A DNA stretch of 64,000 bases from positions 4,262,628 to 4,326,627 of the forward strand of contig CM051004.1 in the NCBI GenBank assembly GCA_027704905.1, in the 5' to 3' direction. This document shows positions 1 to 14,029 of this stretch, piece after piece. The stretch's first letter is position 1; each line of letters opens with the position of its first letter. The position numbers and the translations under genes were made by a program. The notes beneath the pieces are model-generated. The model did no database searches and was not told the DNA's origin. It worked only from the letters and a program-made list of their open reading frames with translations. The DNA comes from Muraenolepis orangiensis. Taxonomy: Eukaryota > Chordata > Actinopteri > Gadiformes > Muraenolepididae.

Positions 1-776
1 TATGTTAGACCTTATAAACATACTGTACACTAAACATGGATTATGTTAGACCTTATAAACATACTGTACACTAAACATGGATTATGTTAGACCTCATAAA
101 CATACTGTACACTAAACATGGATTATGTTAGACCTCATAAACATACTGTACACTAAACATGGATTATGTTAGACCTCATAAACATACTGTACACTAAACA
201 TGGATTATGTTAGACCTCATAAACATACTGTACACTAAACATGGATTATGTTAGACCTTATAAACATACTGTACACTAAACATGGATTATGTTAGACCTT
301 ATAAACATACTGTACACTAAACATGGATTATGTTAGACCTCATAAACATACTGTACACTAAACATGGATTATGTTAGACCTCATAAACATACTGTACACT
401 AAACATGGATTATGTTAGACCTCATAAACATACTGTACACTAAACATGGATTATGTTAGACCTCATAAACATACTGTACACTAAACATGGATTATGTTAG
501 ACCTCATAAACATACTGTACACTAAACATGGATTATGTTAGACCTCATAAACATACTGTACACTAAACATGGATTATGTTAGACCTCATAAACCGTCTGT
601 ACACTAAACATGGATTATGTTAGACCTCATAAACCGTCTGTACACTAAACATGGATTATGTTAGACCTCATAAACATACTGTACACTAAACATGGATTAT
701 GTTAGACCTCATAAACATACTGTACACTAAACATGGATTATGTTAGACCTCATAAACCGTCTGTACACTAAACATG
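1..776. repeat. 41-bp satellite array
   Basis: About 19 head-to-tail copies of a 41-bp unit (core TGTTAGACCTCATAAACATA). The copies are nearly identical. Variants are CTTATAA versus CTCATAA, and CATACTG versus CCGTCTG; the last type clusters at the right end (593, 632, 752). The array enters from the left edge, so its full length is unknown. It lies downstream of wdr18 exon 1 on the minus strand, so it is probably in wdr18 intron 1. Confidence 0.95.
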
Positions 777-1240
777 TTTTGGCCCATAGCCCTCACCAGA
801 TGATCCACATCATCAACACAGATGGACCCGGTTCATACTGAACACCTGGAGGGCCAAACACACCTGGGCAGGGCCTGAGATCCCGGGCCCCTACCATGTC
901 CTACAGGACCCTACAGGACCCTACTCCACCCTACAGGACCCTACAGGACCCTACTCCACCCTACAGTACCCTACTGTATCATATAGAGCATTATTAGACT
1001 GTATAATATTCAACAATATATATAGTATTATATTATAAAATAATATATATAATTAAATATTATACTATAATATTCTAAAAATAATATATTAGAGAGAATA
1101 ATTACGAGTATAATATTAAAATAAAGTATATACATATATTATAATATATATAATTAAATATTATACTATAATATTCTAAAAATAATATATTAGAGAATAA
1201 TTACGAGTATAATATTAAAATAAAGTATATACATATATTA
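777..1240. other. Non-coding stretch, short CCCTACAGGA repeats then AT-rich DNA
   Basis: Positions 897-975 hold short repeats of the type CCCTACAGGA. After that the DNA is AT-rich and contains a duplicated block (about 1017-1100 and 1137-1200). I see no exon. It is probably wdr18 intron 1. Confidence 0.5.
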
Positions 1241-1246
1241 TAATAT

Positions 1247-1296
<50 letters not shown>

Positions 1297-1400
1297 ATAT
1301 CTATCTATATATATATATATAGATATATATATATATCTATATATAGATATATATAGATCTATATATATATATAATATTCTTATTATATATATATATAATA
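1240..1400. repeat. (AT)n / TATC microsatellite
   Basis: Almost pure TA dinucleotides with interspersed TATC/GATA, directly beyond the wdr18 exon 1 donor. The long Tyr/Ile-rich reading frame across it is a repeat artefact. Confidence 0.95.
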
Positions 1401-1427
1401 TTATAGTAGTATAATTAGTATTCTTAC

Positions 1428-1640
1428 CTTCCGTTGTACGTCCCACACGTTGATGAAGTTCCTCCCCAGCTGGGCCCCCAGGAGGTGCCGCTGGTCCAGG
1501 AGCGTGAGGCCCCTGGAGGAGGTGCTCCCTCCCCGGTAGGAGAGCAAGGAGGCCCCGGAGAGGAGGTCCAACACGGAGCAGTTCACCAGCGGAGAGGAGC
1601 AGTCGGTGCTTAGGATCACTTCCATCACAGGGGCAGACAT
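1428..1640 (-). CDS. wdr18: wdr18 first coding exon (WD repeat protein 18), partial
   Basis: This encodes the first 71 residues of WDR18, a WD40 protein. In known biology WDR18 is part of the PELP1-TEX10-WDR18 (Rix1-like) complex needed for 60S pre-ribosome maturation and rRNA processing in the nucleolus and nucleoplasm. The exon opens with an ATG at 1640 and keeps family landmarks: VLDLLSGASLLSYRGG, then RGLTLLDQRHLLGAQLGRN, then INVWDVQRK, which is the first WD blade. It ends in phase 0 at a good donor (AAG then GTAAGAA; donor bases 1427-1426). The remaining exons are not found in 1-1420 and should lie beyond the left edge. The assignment rests on residue similarity recalled from vertebrate WDR18 and on linkage to other 19p13 genes. 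Confidence 0.85.
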
Positions 1641-1852
1641 GTTGCCTTCTCTTCTGCGACAAGCGGAAGCCTGCCGGAAGCACGTGTCGCCAAGGAGGAT
1701 TGTGGGATTTGTAGGAAGGACCTGGCGTAGACACGAGGAACACTCTTTCTACTCGTTACTAGTAACTATAGTGACTATAGTTCCTACTAGTAGTGACTAG
1801 TTCTAACTAGTTATATTTAGTTCTAACTAGTTCTAACAAGCTTTATTTTTTT

Positions 1853-2090
1853 GTTTAAATACAATATATATCAATAGTCTACTAACTATTAGTTTAAATA
1901 CAAATCATATATATCAATAGTCTACTATTAGTTTAAATAACAATAATATATATCAATAGTCTACTAACTATTAGTTTAAATACAAATCATATATATCAAT
2001 AGTCTACTAACTATTAGTTTAAATAACAATAATATATATCAATAGTCTACTAACTATTAATTTAAATAAAAATAATATATGTCAACTATT
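1853..2090. repeat. Tandem repeat with TCAATAGTCTACTAACTATT core
   Basis: Four to five degenerate copies of a unit of roughly 50-60 bp (ATATATCAATAGTCTACTAACTATTAGTTTAAATA type, split here by variants). Related fragments recur at 2570-2710, so the array once extended further or was interrupted by the LINE 3' end at about 2105. Confidence 0.8.
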
Positions 2091-2104
2091 ACTTTGAATA
2101 ACAT

Positions 2105-2300
2105 TTTGATTAGATTCAAATGTATTGTCATTGCACAGCACAAGTACAGTACAGTGAACATAATTTGGCATCTAACTAGAGTGCAAATGTTGCAGTAAAG
2201 TGCATGGTCATATATAATGTACAGTTGAATAATATGTAAAATATGTAAAAACTGTCTACTAAAAAAACTACTACTAAAAACAGGTATAAAATAACTTATA
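2105..2300 (-). mobile_element. LINE (L2-like) 3' end fragment
   Basis: The reverse complement matches the 3' terminus of the LINE at 2996-3826: both contain CTGTACTTGTGCTGTGCAAT followed by GACAATACATT and a GAATCTA tail. Only the untranslated tail is visible. A short (AT)n tract follows at 2342-2382. Confidence 0.6.
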
Positions 2301-2339
2301 GAGTAGGTATGAGAAGGTATGAGATATGTGCTGAATTAT

Positions 2340-2384
<45 letters not shown>

Positions 2385-2881
2385 AGGTAAGTATAACCAG
2401 GTAGTGAGCAGGGGTATGCAGTTGTATCAACAAGATAACTATATATAAATGTATATACAGCAGATAGTGAGCAGGGGTGTGTAGTTATATCAGCAGTTGA
2501 ATATTAATATATATATACGGTAAGTACAGTAAAAATGTACATGACTCATACAGGCATGTCAACATTAAATATATATATCAATAGACTACTAACTAGTAGT
2601 TTAAATTAAATAATATATATAAATAAACGACTTACTATTAGTTTAAATTAAAAAAATATATCAATATACTTCTAACTAAGTTTATTAAAAATAATATATA
2701 TCAAGTCTTGACTGCATTTTTTATTTTAGTATTTTCGCTGTACTGTACTCATGTTTATGAGTACAATTTATGTTTATGTTGATGAATGTTTTTTTTCTTA
2801 AAAAAAAGATTATATTGTAAAAAAAATTGAGTCTGACATTCTGAAGTGGGAACCGAAAAAGGCTTGTGAGCCAATAGTATA

Positions 2882-2995
2882 ACGATGTTATACATACATG
2901 TTATACATGTTATCAATGTATACATGCTATACATGTTATACATATTAAACATGTTATCAATGTTATTAATGTTATACATGTTATACATCCTCATC
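2882..2995. repeat. ATGTTATACATGTTATCA minisatellite, block 1
   Basis: Degenerate repeats built from ATGTTATAC and ATGTTATCA 9-mers. The same repeat resumes at 3830-4085 and 5775-5990. The blocks are separated only by LINE copies, so they look like one array split by insertions. Confidence 0.85.
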
Positions 2996-3826
2996 AGTGG
3001 AGCGGAGGTTGAGCGCGTCTCCAGCTTCAAATTCCTGGGGGTCCACATCTCCTTAGACCTCTCCTGGTCCCTCAGCACGGCCTCACTGGTAAAGAAGGCT
3101 CACCAGCCTCTCTTCTTCCTGAGGAGACTGAGGAAAGCCCACCTGTCACCTCACATTCTGGTGAACTTTTACCGGTGTGCTATTGAAAGCATCCTCACCA
3201 ACTGCATCACAGTGTGGTACGGCAACTGCACTGTTTCCGACTGGAAAGCGCTGCAGAGGGTGGTGAAAACCGCCCAACACATCGTTGGACTACCCCTCCC
3301 TGCAATAAACACCACCCACCACAAACGGTGTCTGAGGAAGGCCCCTCTCACCCCAACCATGGACTGTTTGCCCTCCTCCCCTCCGGGAGGCGCTATGTTT
3401 GTTAGACTTTGTTCCAAGTCTAGCAGGCTTAGGAACAGCTTCAGCTCCCCTCAGCTGTCATCTCCCTGAACTCTGCACCACGAAGACAGCCCCCACCCGC
3501 CCCTGCTGCCCCCCCCCTGCTGCCCCCCCTCTGCTGCCCCCCCCCTGCCCCACACCTCTGCTCAAGACCTATAATAATCACCACCAATGTCTTTGACTAA
3601 CTGTAAAAAAAAAAGTACAAACTACCTACCTCTCTATACTTTACATATTTATTAATAAGATACCTGGTTACTGTACCGGCCATATATATTTAAATCTCAA
3701 CTGAGGATAGAACTGCTCCTACTCCTGTATATACATTTATATATGCCATACATTTATATAAGTTCACTTTTCGCTGTACTGTACTTGTGCTGTGCAATGA
3801 CAATACATTAGAATCTAATCTAATCT
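2996..3826 (+). mobile_element. L2/CR1-like LINE, 5'-truncated, C-terminal RT region
   Basis: Codes for the region after the reverse transcriptase core: VERVSSFKFLGVHIS, then FLRRLRKAHLSPHILVNFYR, then ITVWYGNCTVSDWKALQRVV, a diagnostic block of fish L2-type elements. The frame runs 2997-3469. The 3' UTR contains C/T-rich homopolymers, and the element ends in a GAATCTAATCTAATC repeat tail at about 3805-3825. The reverse transcriptase catalytic part and the endonuclease are absent (5' truncation), so it is dead. Confidence 0.85.
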
Positions 3827-3829
3827 ACA

Positions 3830-4130
3830 TATTAAACATTTTATAAATGTTATACATATTATACATTTTATACATGTTATCAATGTTATACATGTTATCA
3901 ATGTTATACATGTTGTTGTCAATGTTATACATGTTATCAATGTTTTACATGTTATACATTTTAAACATGTTATCAATGTTAAACATGTTATACATATTAA
4001 ACATGTTATCATTGTTATACATATTATCAATGTTATCAATGTTATACATATCAATGTTATACAAATTATACATGTTATACATAAAATATATAAAAATATA
4101 TAAAATATACATAAAATATATATCTAAATA
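3830..4130. repeat. ATGTTATACATGTTATCA minisatellite, block 2
   Basis: About 25 degenerate 9-mer repeats (ATGTTATAC/ATGTTATCA), grading into ATAAAATATA at 4080-4130. Continuation of the blocks at 2882 and 5775. Confidence 0.85.
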
Positions 4131-4140
4131 TAAAAGTGAT

Positions 4141-4176
4141 GGATGTTCAGCCGCACCTTCAAGCGGCTGAACATCC
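4141..4176. repeat. Perfect inverted repeat, 14-bp arms, 8-base loop
   Basis: The left arm GGATGTTCAGCCGC (4141-4154) is exactly complementary in reverse to GCGGCTGAACATCC (4163-4176), with loop ACCTTCAA. It sits exactly at the 5' junction of the truncated L2 copy that begins at 4177 (GTCCTCAGAGCATG). It may be a by-product of LINE integration, or part of the element folded by inversion. Confidence 0.9.
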
Positions 4177-5773
4177 GTCCTCAGAGCATGCGCAGACCAG
4201 TTGGCAGGAGTCTTTGCAGACATCTTCAACCTCTCCCTGTCCCAGGCTGTTGTTCCCGCGGTCTTCAAGATGTCCACCATCGTGCCTGTCCCTAAACAAC
4301 CCAAGGTAACATGCCTGAATGACTATAGACCTGTAGCCCTCACCTCGATTGTCAGCAAATGCTTCGAGAGGTTGGTCAAGGACTTTATTTGCTCCGTGTT
4401 ACCTGCCACGCTGGACCCATGGCAATTTGCATATCGTCAAAACAGATCCACAGACGACGCAATTGCCATGGCCCTCCACACTGCCCTTTCCCACCTGGAG
4501 GGAAAGAACTGTTATGTGTGAATGCTGTTTGTGGACTACAGCTCAGCGTTCAACACGATAGTTCCTGCCAAGCTCAACACCAAGCTTAGAGGTCTAGGCG
4601 TGCCCCCATCCACGTGCAGCTGGATATTGGACCTCCTGTCGGACCGCCACCAGGTGGTGAGGATGGGCGGCACCACTTCAGAGCCACTGACCCTCAACAC
4701 GGGAGCCCCCCAGGGATGCGTGCTGAGCCCTCTCCTCTACACCCACGACTGCATGGCTATGCACAGCTCCAACGTCATCATCAAGTTTGCTGATGACACG
4801 ACAGTGATGGGCCTGATCGCCGGCGACGACGAGATAGCCTACAGGGAGGAGGTCGGATCGCTGGAGCAGTGGTGCCAGGAGAACAGCCTCGCCCTCAACG
4901 TCAAGAAGACCAAGGAGCTGATCGTGGACTTCAGGAAGCGGAGGGGAGAGCACAGCCCTATCTCCATCGACGGTGTTGCAGTAGAGAGGGTCAGCAGCTT
5001 CAAGTTCCTCGGCGTGCACATCTCTGAGGACCTCACATGGTCCACGCACACCACACACATGGTGAAAAGGGCCCAACAACGCCTGTATTTTCTCAGGCAT
5101 CTGAAGAAATTCAGCATGGGCCCCCGCATCCTGAGAACATTCTATAACGAGTGTTCTTACAGGGTGTATCACCGCCTGATACGGGAACTGCACCGCACTC
5201 GAGCGCAGAGTGCTTCAAAGGGTGGTGCGGACGGCCCAGTATATCGTTGGAGGTGAGCTCCCCTCCCTCCTGGATATATACAACCAGCGGTACGTGGCCA
5301 AGGCCAAACGCATCATAAAAGACATTGCCCACCCCAGCCACGAACTGTATTCACTTTCACTTCCTTTTTTTCTACATAAAATATATAAAATATATAATAT
5401 AAAATATACAGTATATAATATATAAAAAAGTTCTACTTTTACCGTCAGGCAGGCGATACCACAGTATCAAGTGCCGTACAAATAGACTCCGAGATAGCTT
5501 CTACAGTCAAGCCATCAGGCTGCTGAACAAGGGCGTATAGCATATAACAATGTTTATTTTATTACATTGATTTATATATACATATTGCTCTTTTTCTGTA
5601 CCGATATATTGCATTTTATAAATTGCATTTTTATTTTTTTACTTTATTCTATTCTATTTTTATCTTATTTTTATAACTGCTGTCTGTCGTCGGGTATTGC
5701 ACATAAGATTTTCACACCACTGCTTTATACTTGTGTAAACTGTGAAGTGACAATAAACCTGACTTGACTTGAC
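4177..5773 (+). mobile_element. L2-type LINE copy 1 (reverse transcriptase, 5'-truncated)
   Basis: ORF2 fragment of a fish L2/CR1-clade non-LTR retrotransposon. Visible RT landmarks: VFKMSTIVPVPK, NDYRPVALTSIVSKCFERLV, FAYRQNRSTDDA (frame 4201-4518), then LFVDYSSAFNTI, GAPQGCVLSPLLY and KFADDTTVMGLI (frame 4522-5256). The two frames are separated by an in-frame TGA at 4519-4521. A 9-base deletion after LLY and a frameshift near 5145 disable it further. A short insertion splits the C-terminus near 5360-5430. The 3' end has the typical GACAATAAACCTGACTTGACTTGACT tail (given in parts: ACAATAAACC then TGACT repeats). It lacks the endonuclease, so it is non-autonomous. Confidence 0.92.
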
Positions 5774-5774
5774 T

Positions 5775-5990
5775 ATTATCAATGTTATACATGGTATCAA
5801 TGTTATACATATTTTACATGTTATCAATGTTATACATGTTTTACATGATTACATATTATACATGTTTACATATTATACATGTTATCAATGTTATACATGT
5901 TATCAACGTTATGCATGTTATACATGTTATCAACGTTATGCATGTTATACATGTTATACATAATTACATATTATACATGTTATAAATGTT
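5775..5990. repeat. ATGTTATACATGTTATCA minisatellite, block 3
   Basis: Resumes the same 9-mer repeat directly after the L2 copy 1 tail. From here to 6440 lies AT-rich DNA, then CTCCTC (about 6215-6270) and CTACTACTA/CTACTGATA (6345-6440) microsatellites. No exon is seen. Confidence 0.85.
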
Positions 5991-6439
5991 AGCACATTTA
6001 AGCTATGATCAGACAATACAAATGTTGTTTACCAAACTGCCTAATGAATTATGTTGTAACCATTGATATACATTAAATAATAATGGTGTAAACATTTATA
6101 CATAATAATTAATTATGGTGCAAACATGTATACATATTAATAAATTATAATGTAGACATTTGTACATATTATTACTTTGGTTTATATCAGCTTGCATTTC
6201 AGTTAATAAAAAAACTCCTCCTCCGTGTCTTCCTGCTCCTCCTGCTCCTCCTCCTCCTCCTCCTCCTCCTCTTCATCACATAGAGGTTAGCCCAGAAACA
6301 GCTGCAGGAGACCCAATAAAGAGTATTATAGATAATATAGAATCACTACTACTTCACCTTCTACTGCTGATACTACTACTACTACTACTACTTCTACTAC
6401 TGATACTTCTTCTACTGATACTTCTCCTACTACTACTAC

Positions 6440-9382
6440 TGGAGTATGGCGCCGTTCGAGATGGCTGCCGTGTTGCAAGCTCCCGCACGACAACGCAGTT
6501 GTTTGATATTTATTCTTTTTATCGCGACTATCTTTGTTCAGAAAGTTAGCAGCACGTTCATTTATGACTTTTGCACACTTCTGGAGATTAGATCGACAGT
6601 CGCTCGCCGCCTACCGGAGTTTTTTCATTCTTTCGACATGGACGTCCCGCCCAAAGTCACAGCTGGATTATCTCCGACCATCTTGGGCACGATTACACGC
6701 AAGCGTCGCAGGAAGAAGCGAGGGAAGCGAGCCGGTGTGCTAGTCAGGCTGAGATGTCGATCCGATTGTTTTGACCGCGCTGACTGGAACATGTTCCGGG
6801 TCGCCTCGGACAATAACATCAACGAGTACGCGTCCTCGGTCACCGGGTTCATCAAGAAGTGCATAGATGACGTTGTTCCGACCAAGTCGGTTCGGATATA
6901 TCCCAACCAGAAACCGTGGATTAACGGCGATGTTCGCGCTGCCCTACAGGCGCGTAACGCCGCCTTTGGCTCCAGGAATATGGAGGAACCTACCAAAATT
7001 CTCCCACGTGACCCCTCTCTTCCGCGATCTCCACTGGCTTCCGGTAAATGCTCGCATCAAGTTCAAGACTCTGGTGCTGACCTTTAGGGCAGTCAATGGA
7101 ACTGCCCCAGCCTACCTCCAGGCGTTGGTCAAGCCCTACATCCCAGCCAGTGCGCTCCGCTCAACTTCTGCCAGGCGACTTGTTCGACCTTCACTGATGA
7201 CAACCAAGCATCGCTCGTCCAAGACCCAGCTCTTCACGGCTCTGGCTCCACAGTGGTGGAATGAACTCCCGTCTCATGTCAGGACGGCAGAGTCCCTCGC
7301 CAGCTTCCGCAAGAGACTCAAGACCCACCTGTTCAGAGTCCACCTAGACTCTCCATGAACCCTCCTTCTCCTTTGTGAACCCCTAACTTGCTTAAGTCCT
7401 GACATTAATAGCTCTTAGCATGTTGGATATTCTAGCAAGTGTATATCCTTAATGTTGATAACACGCTCTTATCACAGCTACTTAAGCAGGTGACCTGGCA
7501 GTACGAAATTGTGTTCATCTTGTTAATATGAATACTTGTGAACTACTCTATTTTTATGTTCGCGTACCTCAGTGTGCTGTATGCTATTGTCTGCTTCAAC
7601 AAATGTACACCTTGTAAGTCGCTTTGGATAAAAGCATCTAACAAATGCCCTAAATGTAAATGTAAATGTAAATGAATATACAAGAGCCCGTTACGACCTC
7701 CGTAAGACCATCGTCACTGCCAAGCGGGAGTACAAGGACAGTGTGGAGGAGAAATTCAAGAGCCACGACGCCAGGGGTATGTGGCAGGGGTTACAGACGA
7801 TAACGAACTTCAGAGGAAGAACCGGTTGTGTAGAGAACTCCTCTACTCTCCTCAGGCCCCGACGACATCCCGGGCCGCGTCCTCAGAGCATGCACAGACC
7901 AGTTGGCAGGAGTCTTTGCAGACATCTTCCACCTCTCCCTGTCCCAGGCTGTTGTTCCCGCGGTCTTCAAGATGTCCACCATCGTGCCTGTCCCTAAACA
8001 ACCCAAGGTAACATGCCTGAATGACTATAGACCTGTAGCCCTCACCTCGATTGTCAGCAAATGCTTTGAGAGGTTGGTCAAGGACTTTATTTAATCCGTG
8101 TTACCTGCCATGGCAGGACCCATGGCAATTTGCATATCGTCAAAACAGATCCACGGACGACGCTATTGCCATGGCCCTCCACACTGCCCTTTCCCACCTG
8201 GAGGGAAATAACTGTTATGTGTGAATGCTGTTTGTGGACTACAGCTCAGTGTTCAACACGATAGTTCCTGCCAAGCTCGACACCAAGCTTAGAGGTCTAG
8301 GCGTGCCCCCATCCACGTGCAGCTGGATACTGGACCTCCTGTCGGACCGTCGCCAGGTGGTGAGGATGGGCAGCACCACCTCAGAGCCACTGACCCTCAA
8401 CACGGGAGCCCCCCAGGGATGCATGCTGAGCCCTCTTCTCTACTCCCTCTACACCCACGACTGCATGGCTATGCACAGCTCCAACGTCATCATCAAGTTT
8501 GATGACAACACGACAGTGATGGGCCTGATCGCCGGCGACGACGAGACAGCCTACAGGGAGGAGGTTGGATCGCTGGAGCAGTGGTGCCAGGAGAACAGCC
8601 TCGCCCTCAACGTCAAGAAGACCAAGGAGCTGATCGTGGACTACAGGAAGCAGAGAGGAGAGCACGGCCCTATCTCCATCAACGGAGTTGCAGTAGAGAG
8701 GGTCAGCAGCTTCAAGTTCCTCGGCGTGCACATCTCTGAGGGCCCAACAATGCCTGTATTTCCTCAGGCATCTGAGGAAATTCAGCATGGGCCCCCGCAT
8801 CCTGAGAACATTCTACACCGGCACCATCGAGAGTGTTCTTACAGGGTGTATCACTGCCAGGTACGGGAACTGCACAGCACTCGAGCGCAGAGCACTTTAA
8901 AGGGTGGTGCGGACGGCCCAGTATATCGTTGGAGGTGAGCTCCCCTCCCTCCTGGATATATACAACCAGCGGTGCGTGGCCAAGGCCAAACGCATCATAA
9001 AAGACAATGCCCACCACAGCCACAAACTGTATTCACTTTTACCGTCAGGCAGGCGATACCACAGTATCAAGTGCCGTACAAATAGACTCAGAGATAGCTT
9101 CCACAGTCAGGCCATCAGGCTGCTGAACAAGGGCGTATAGCATATAACAATGTATATTTTATTACATTGATTTATATATACATATTGCTCTTTTTCTGTG
9201 CTGATATATTGCATTTTATAAATTGCATTTTTATTTTATATATTTAACTTTATACAGTTTTTTATTTTATCTTATTTTTATAACTGCTGTCTGTCGTCGG
9301 GTATTGCACATAACATTTTCACTCACTGCTTTATACTTGTATAAACTGTGAAGTGACAATAAACTTGACTTGACTTGACTAC
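6440..9382 (+). mobile_element. L2-type LINE copy 2, with 5' end but internally deleted
   Basis: Starts with a GC-rich 5' UTR (ATGGCGCCGTTCGAGATGG, 6446). It then has the basic start of ORF2 (KRRRKKRGKRAGVLVRLR, from about 6700) joined directly to the linker before RT (DCFDRADWNMFR, then NQKPWINGDVRAALQARNAAF). The apurinic endonuclease domain is therefore deleted. After the nested LINE (6982-7673) the frame resumes (RARYDLRKTIVTAKREYKDS), loses another segment near 7840-7860, and continues through RT (7900-8938). It carries the same in-frame TGA as copy 1 (8222-8224). The catalytic box reads KFDDNTT instead of KFADDTT. Ends with the TTGACT tail at 9363-9380. Non-functional. Confidence 0.92.
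6982..7673 (+). mobile_element. LINE 3' fragment nested in L2 copy 2, with target-site duplication
   Basis: Encodes the C-terminal LINE block LFRDLHWLPVNARIKFKTLV, then LTFRAVNGTAPAYLQALV, then WWNELPSHVRTAESLASFRK and KRLKTHLFRVH, stop at 7356. It ends in a fish LINE tail, GTCGCTTTGGATAAAAGCAT then repeated AAATGT. The 6-bp GAATAT flanks it at 6976-6981 and 7674-7679, and the surrounding L2 sequence becomes continuous when the element is removed. Different family from the host L2. Confidence 0.9.
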
Positions 9383-9665
9383 TACTACTACTACTACAAA
9401 TACTACTACTGATACTACTACTACGGCTACTAATACCAATATTGCTGACTAGGGTCTATACTAGGAACTAGGTTGTGTACAATGGACAAGGTTCTATACT
9501 AGGAACCAGGTTTTGTACTAGGGACTAGGTTCAATACTAGGAGCTAGGTTGTATACTAGGGACTAGGTTCTATGTGGTTATGTAGTTATGTTCATTGTAA
9601 TGTAGTTATTTGTAGTTATTATTATTATTTTGTAATGTCCTTGTAACTAGGTTCTGTCCTAGTGC
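9383..9665. other. TAC microsatellite and CTAGGTT short repeats
   Basis: (TAC)n at 9380-9425, then degenerate repeats of the type TACTAGGAACTAGGTT to about 9570, then AT-rich DNA to the reep6 stop. No exon seen. Confidence 0.6.
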
Positions 9666-12436
<2,771 letters not shown>

Positions 12437-13340
12437 GGTGATCGATCGAGGTATACTCGATGTTATTATTATATAGATATCATCTATATGATCTAGATCT
12501 CTAGATATTCTCTAGACTTCTTTCTCCTCAAACCCGCTGACAACACATCCTCAATCCGCTTTCCACGAGAGGCTGTGTGTGTGTGCGTGTGTGTGTGTGT
12601 GTAAAGGTAATTAGGGTGATTAGTTAATAGGATCGGGAAGGGAAAGCTGATCCTAGACCAGCGGTTAGAGGCACCTGAACAGAATCAGGAACATAATCAG
12701 AACCAGAATTAGAATCAGAACAGAATCAGAATGTCTTTATAATTGATTTATTTTATTTGTTAACTTACTTTATTTATTTATTAACGAAATTGTGTATAAA
12801 ACCTCACGGACACTCTTTACCCACATAACAGCAATTGAAAATATAAGTGATTTAAATACTAAACAAAATAAACACATTTAAAGTGGCAACATGAGACAAA
12901 CTAAATGTATGGACAGTTTATTTAAAAAACATGAAGAGAAACAAACTCTCATAACTAAACGTTAACAGGGTTCGGGAATTGACAAGGAGGAAAGATAGAA
13001 TAAATCAGCATTTTTTATATAGGTTATTGATTACTGATGAAGAAGGTCCATAATAACTGGGAAGTTCAGCATAATCAATAGGCGTTAGAAGCGGGCCTAG
13101 TGTGACCCTTATAGGTGTAGTTCCTGTTCACGACCAGAGAGGTCACCAAAGAGCCGAGTTCTCCCAACCACTTTACCGTGTCATGTTTTACTTAGTAACT
13201 TATATGGTCCAAGTTCCTGTTAAGTGGACAATATAATGATGGATAACAGAGTCGTATGTAATATTTTATACTATGGATAATACTAATATAATACTAATTA
13301 TAATATGGATAATACTAATAGTTAATAATAATACTCAATA
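12437..13340. other. Region upstream of reep6, no exon seen
   Basis: Contains a short GT tract (12572-12602), GAATCAGAAC-type short repeats (12680-12735) and AT-rich unique DNA. The reep6 promoter should be at the left end, but I recognise no core element. Confidence 0.4.
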
Positions 13341-13800
13341 TTCAAGATTCAATATGTTTGATTGTCCATATGCAACAAGTGCAATGAAGGGCTTACTCTA
13401 CTATTCCCTCCCGCAGTATGACTTTTCTAAAACACTATACTAAAAATAACAATTAATGACTGATGGATGATATGTACATGTGTCGAATTGTGCAAAAAGC
13501 ATTTAAAAAGTATTGTAAAGTGCCAGTAGTGCAGCAGCATCATGACTACAGTGCAGTAACTGTAATGAGTCCAGAAAGTCCAGAAAAGTATGACAGTGTA
13601 ATGTTAATGACTATGTTATGATAGTGGCAGCACTCCTAGCAGTTCAGGAGGTCACTGCCTGTGGATAAAAACTGTTCTTGAACCTGGTAGTCCTTGTTGT
13701 ACGGATGCTGCGGAACCGGCAACCGGACGGTAGTTGGGGAGAAGAGATGGTGCCCAGGGTGGATGCGGTTCTTTGTGATGGAGATGGTACTAAATATACT
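13341..13800 (-). mobile_element. LINE 3' end (second L2-like subfamily), minus
   Basis: On the minus strand it encodes PLPSGCRFRSIRTTRTTRFK then NSFYPQAV, followed by a 3' UTR ending TTGCATATGGACAATCAAAC then TTGAATCTTGA repeats. This is the same family as 14030-14515, in opposite orientation. Confidence 0.75.
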
Positions 13801-14029
13801 ATGGATAATACTAGTATACTATTAAATATACAATGGATAATACTAACATAATACTTCATATACTAGGGATAATACTAATCTAATACTTAATATACTATAG
13901 ATCATTTTAATATAATACAAAATATACAATGGATTATACTAATCTTATACTAAATAAACTATAGCAACAAACAAGCACAGTTTTAACACTAGAGGAAAGG
14001 TTGTATATCTTTAGGACCAGATGTCAGAA

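Noticed and set aside
4522..5256. Reverse transcriptase ORF as a host gene
   Set aside because: RT motifs, internal stop, truncation and an L2-type tail identify a dead LINE copy.
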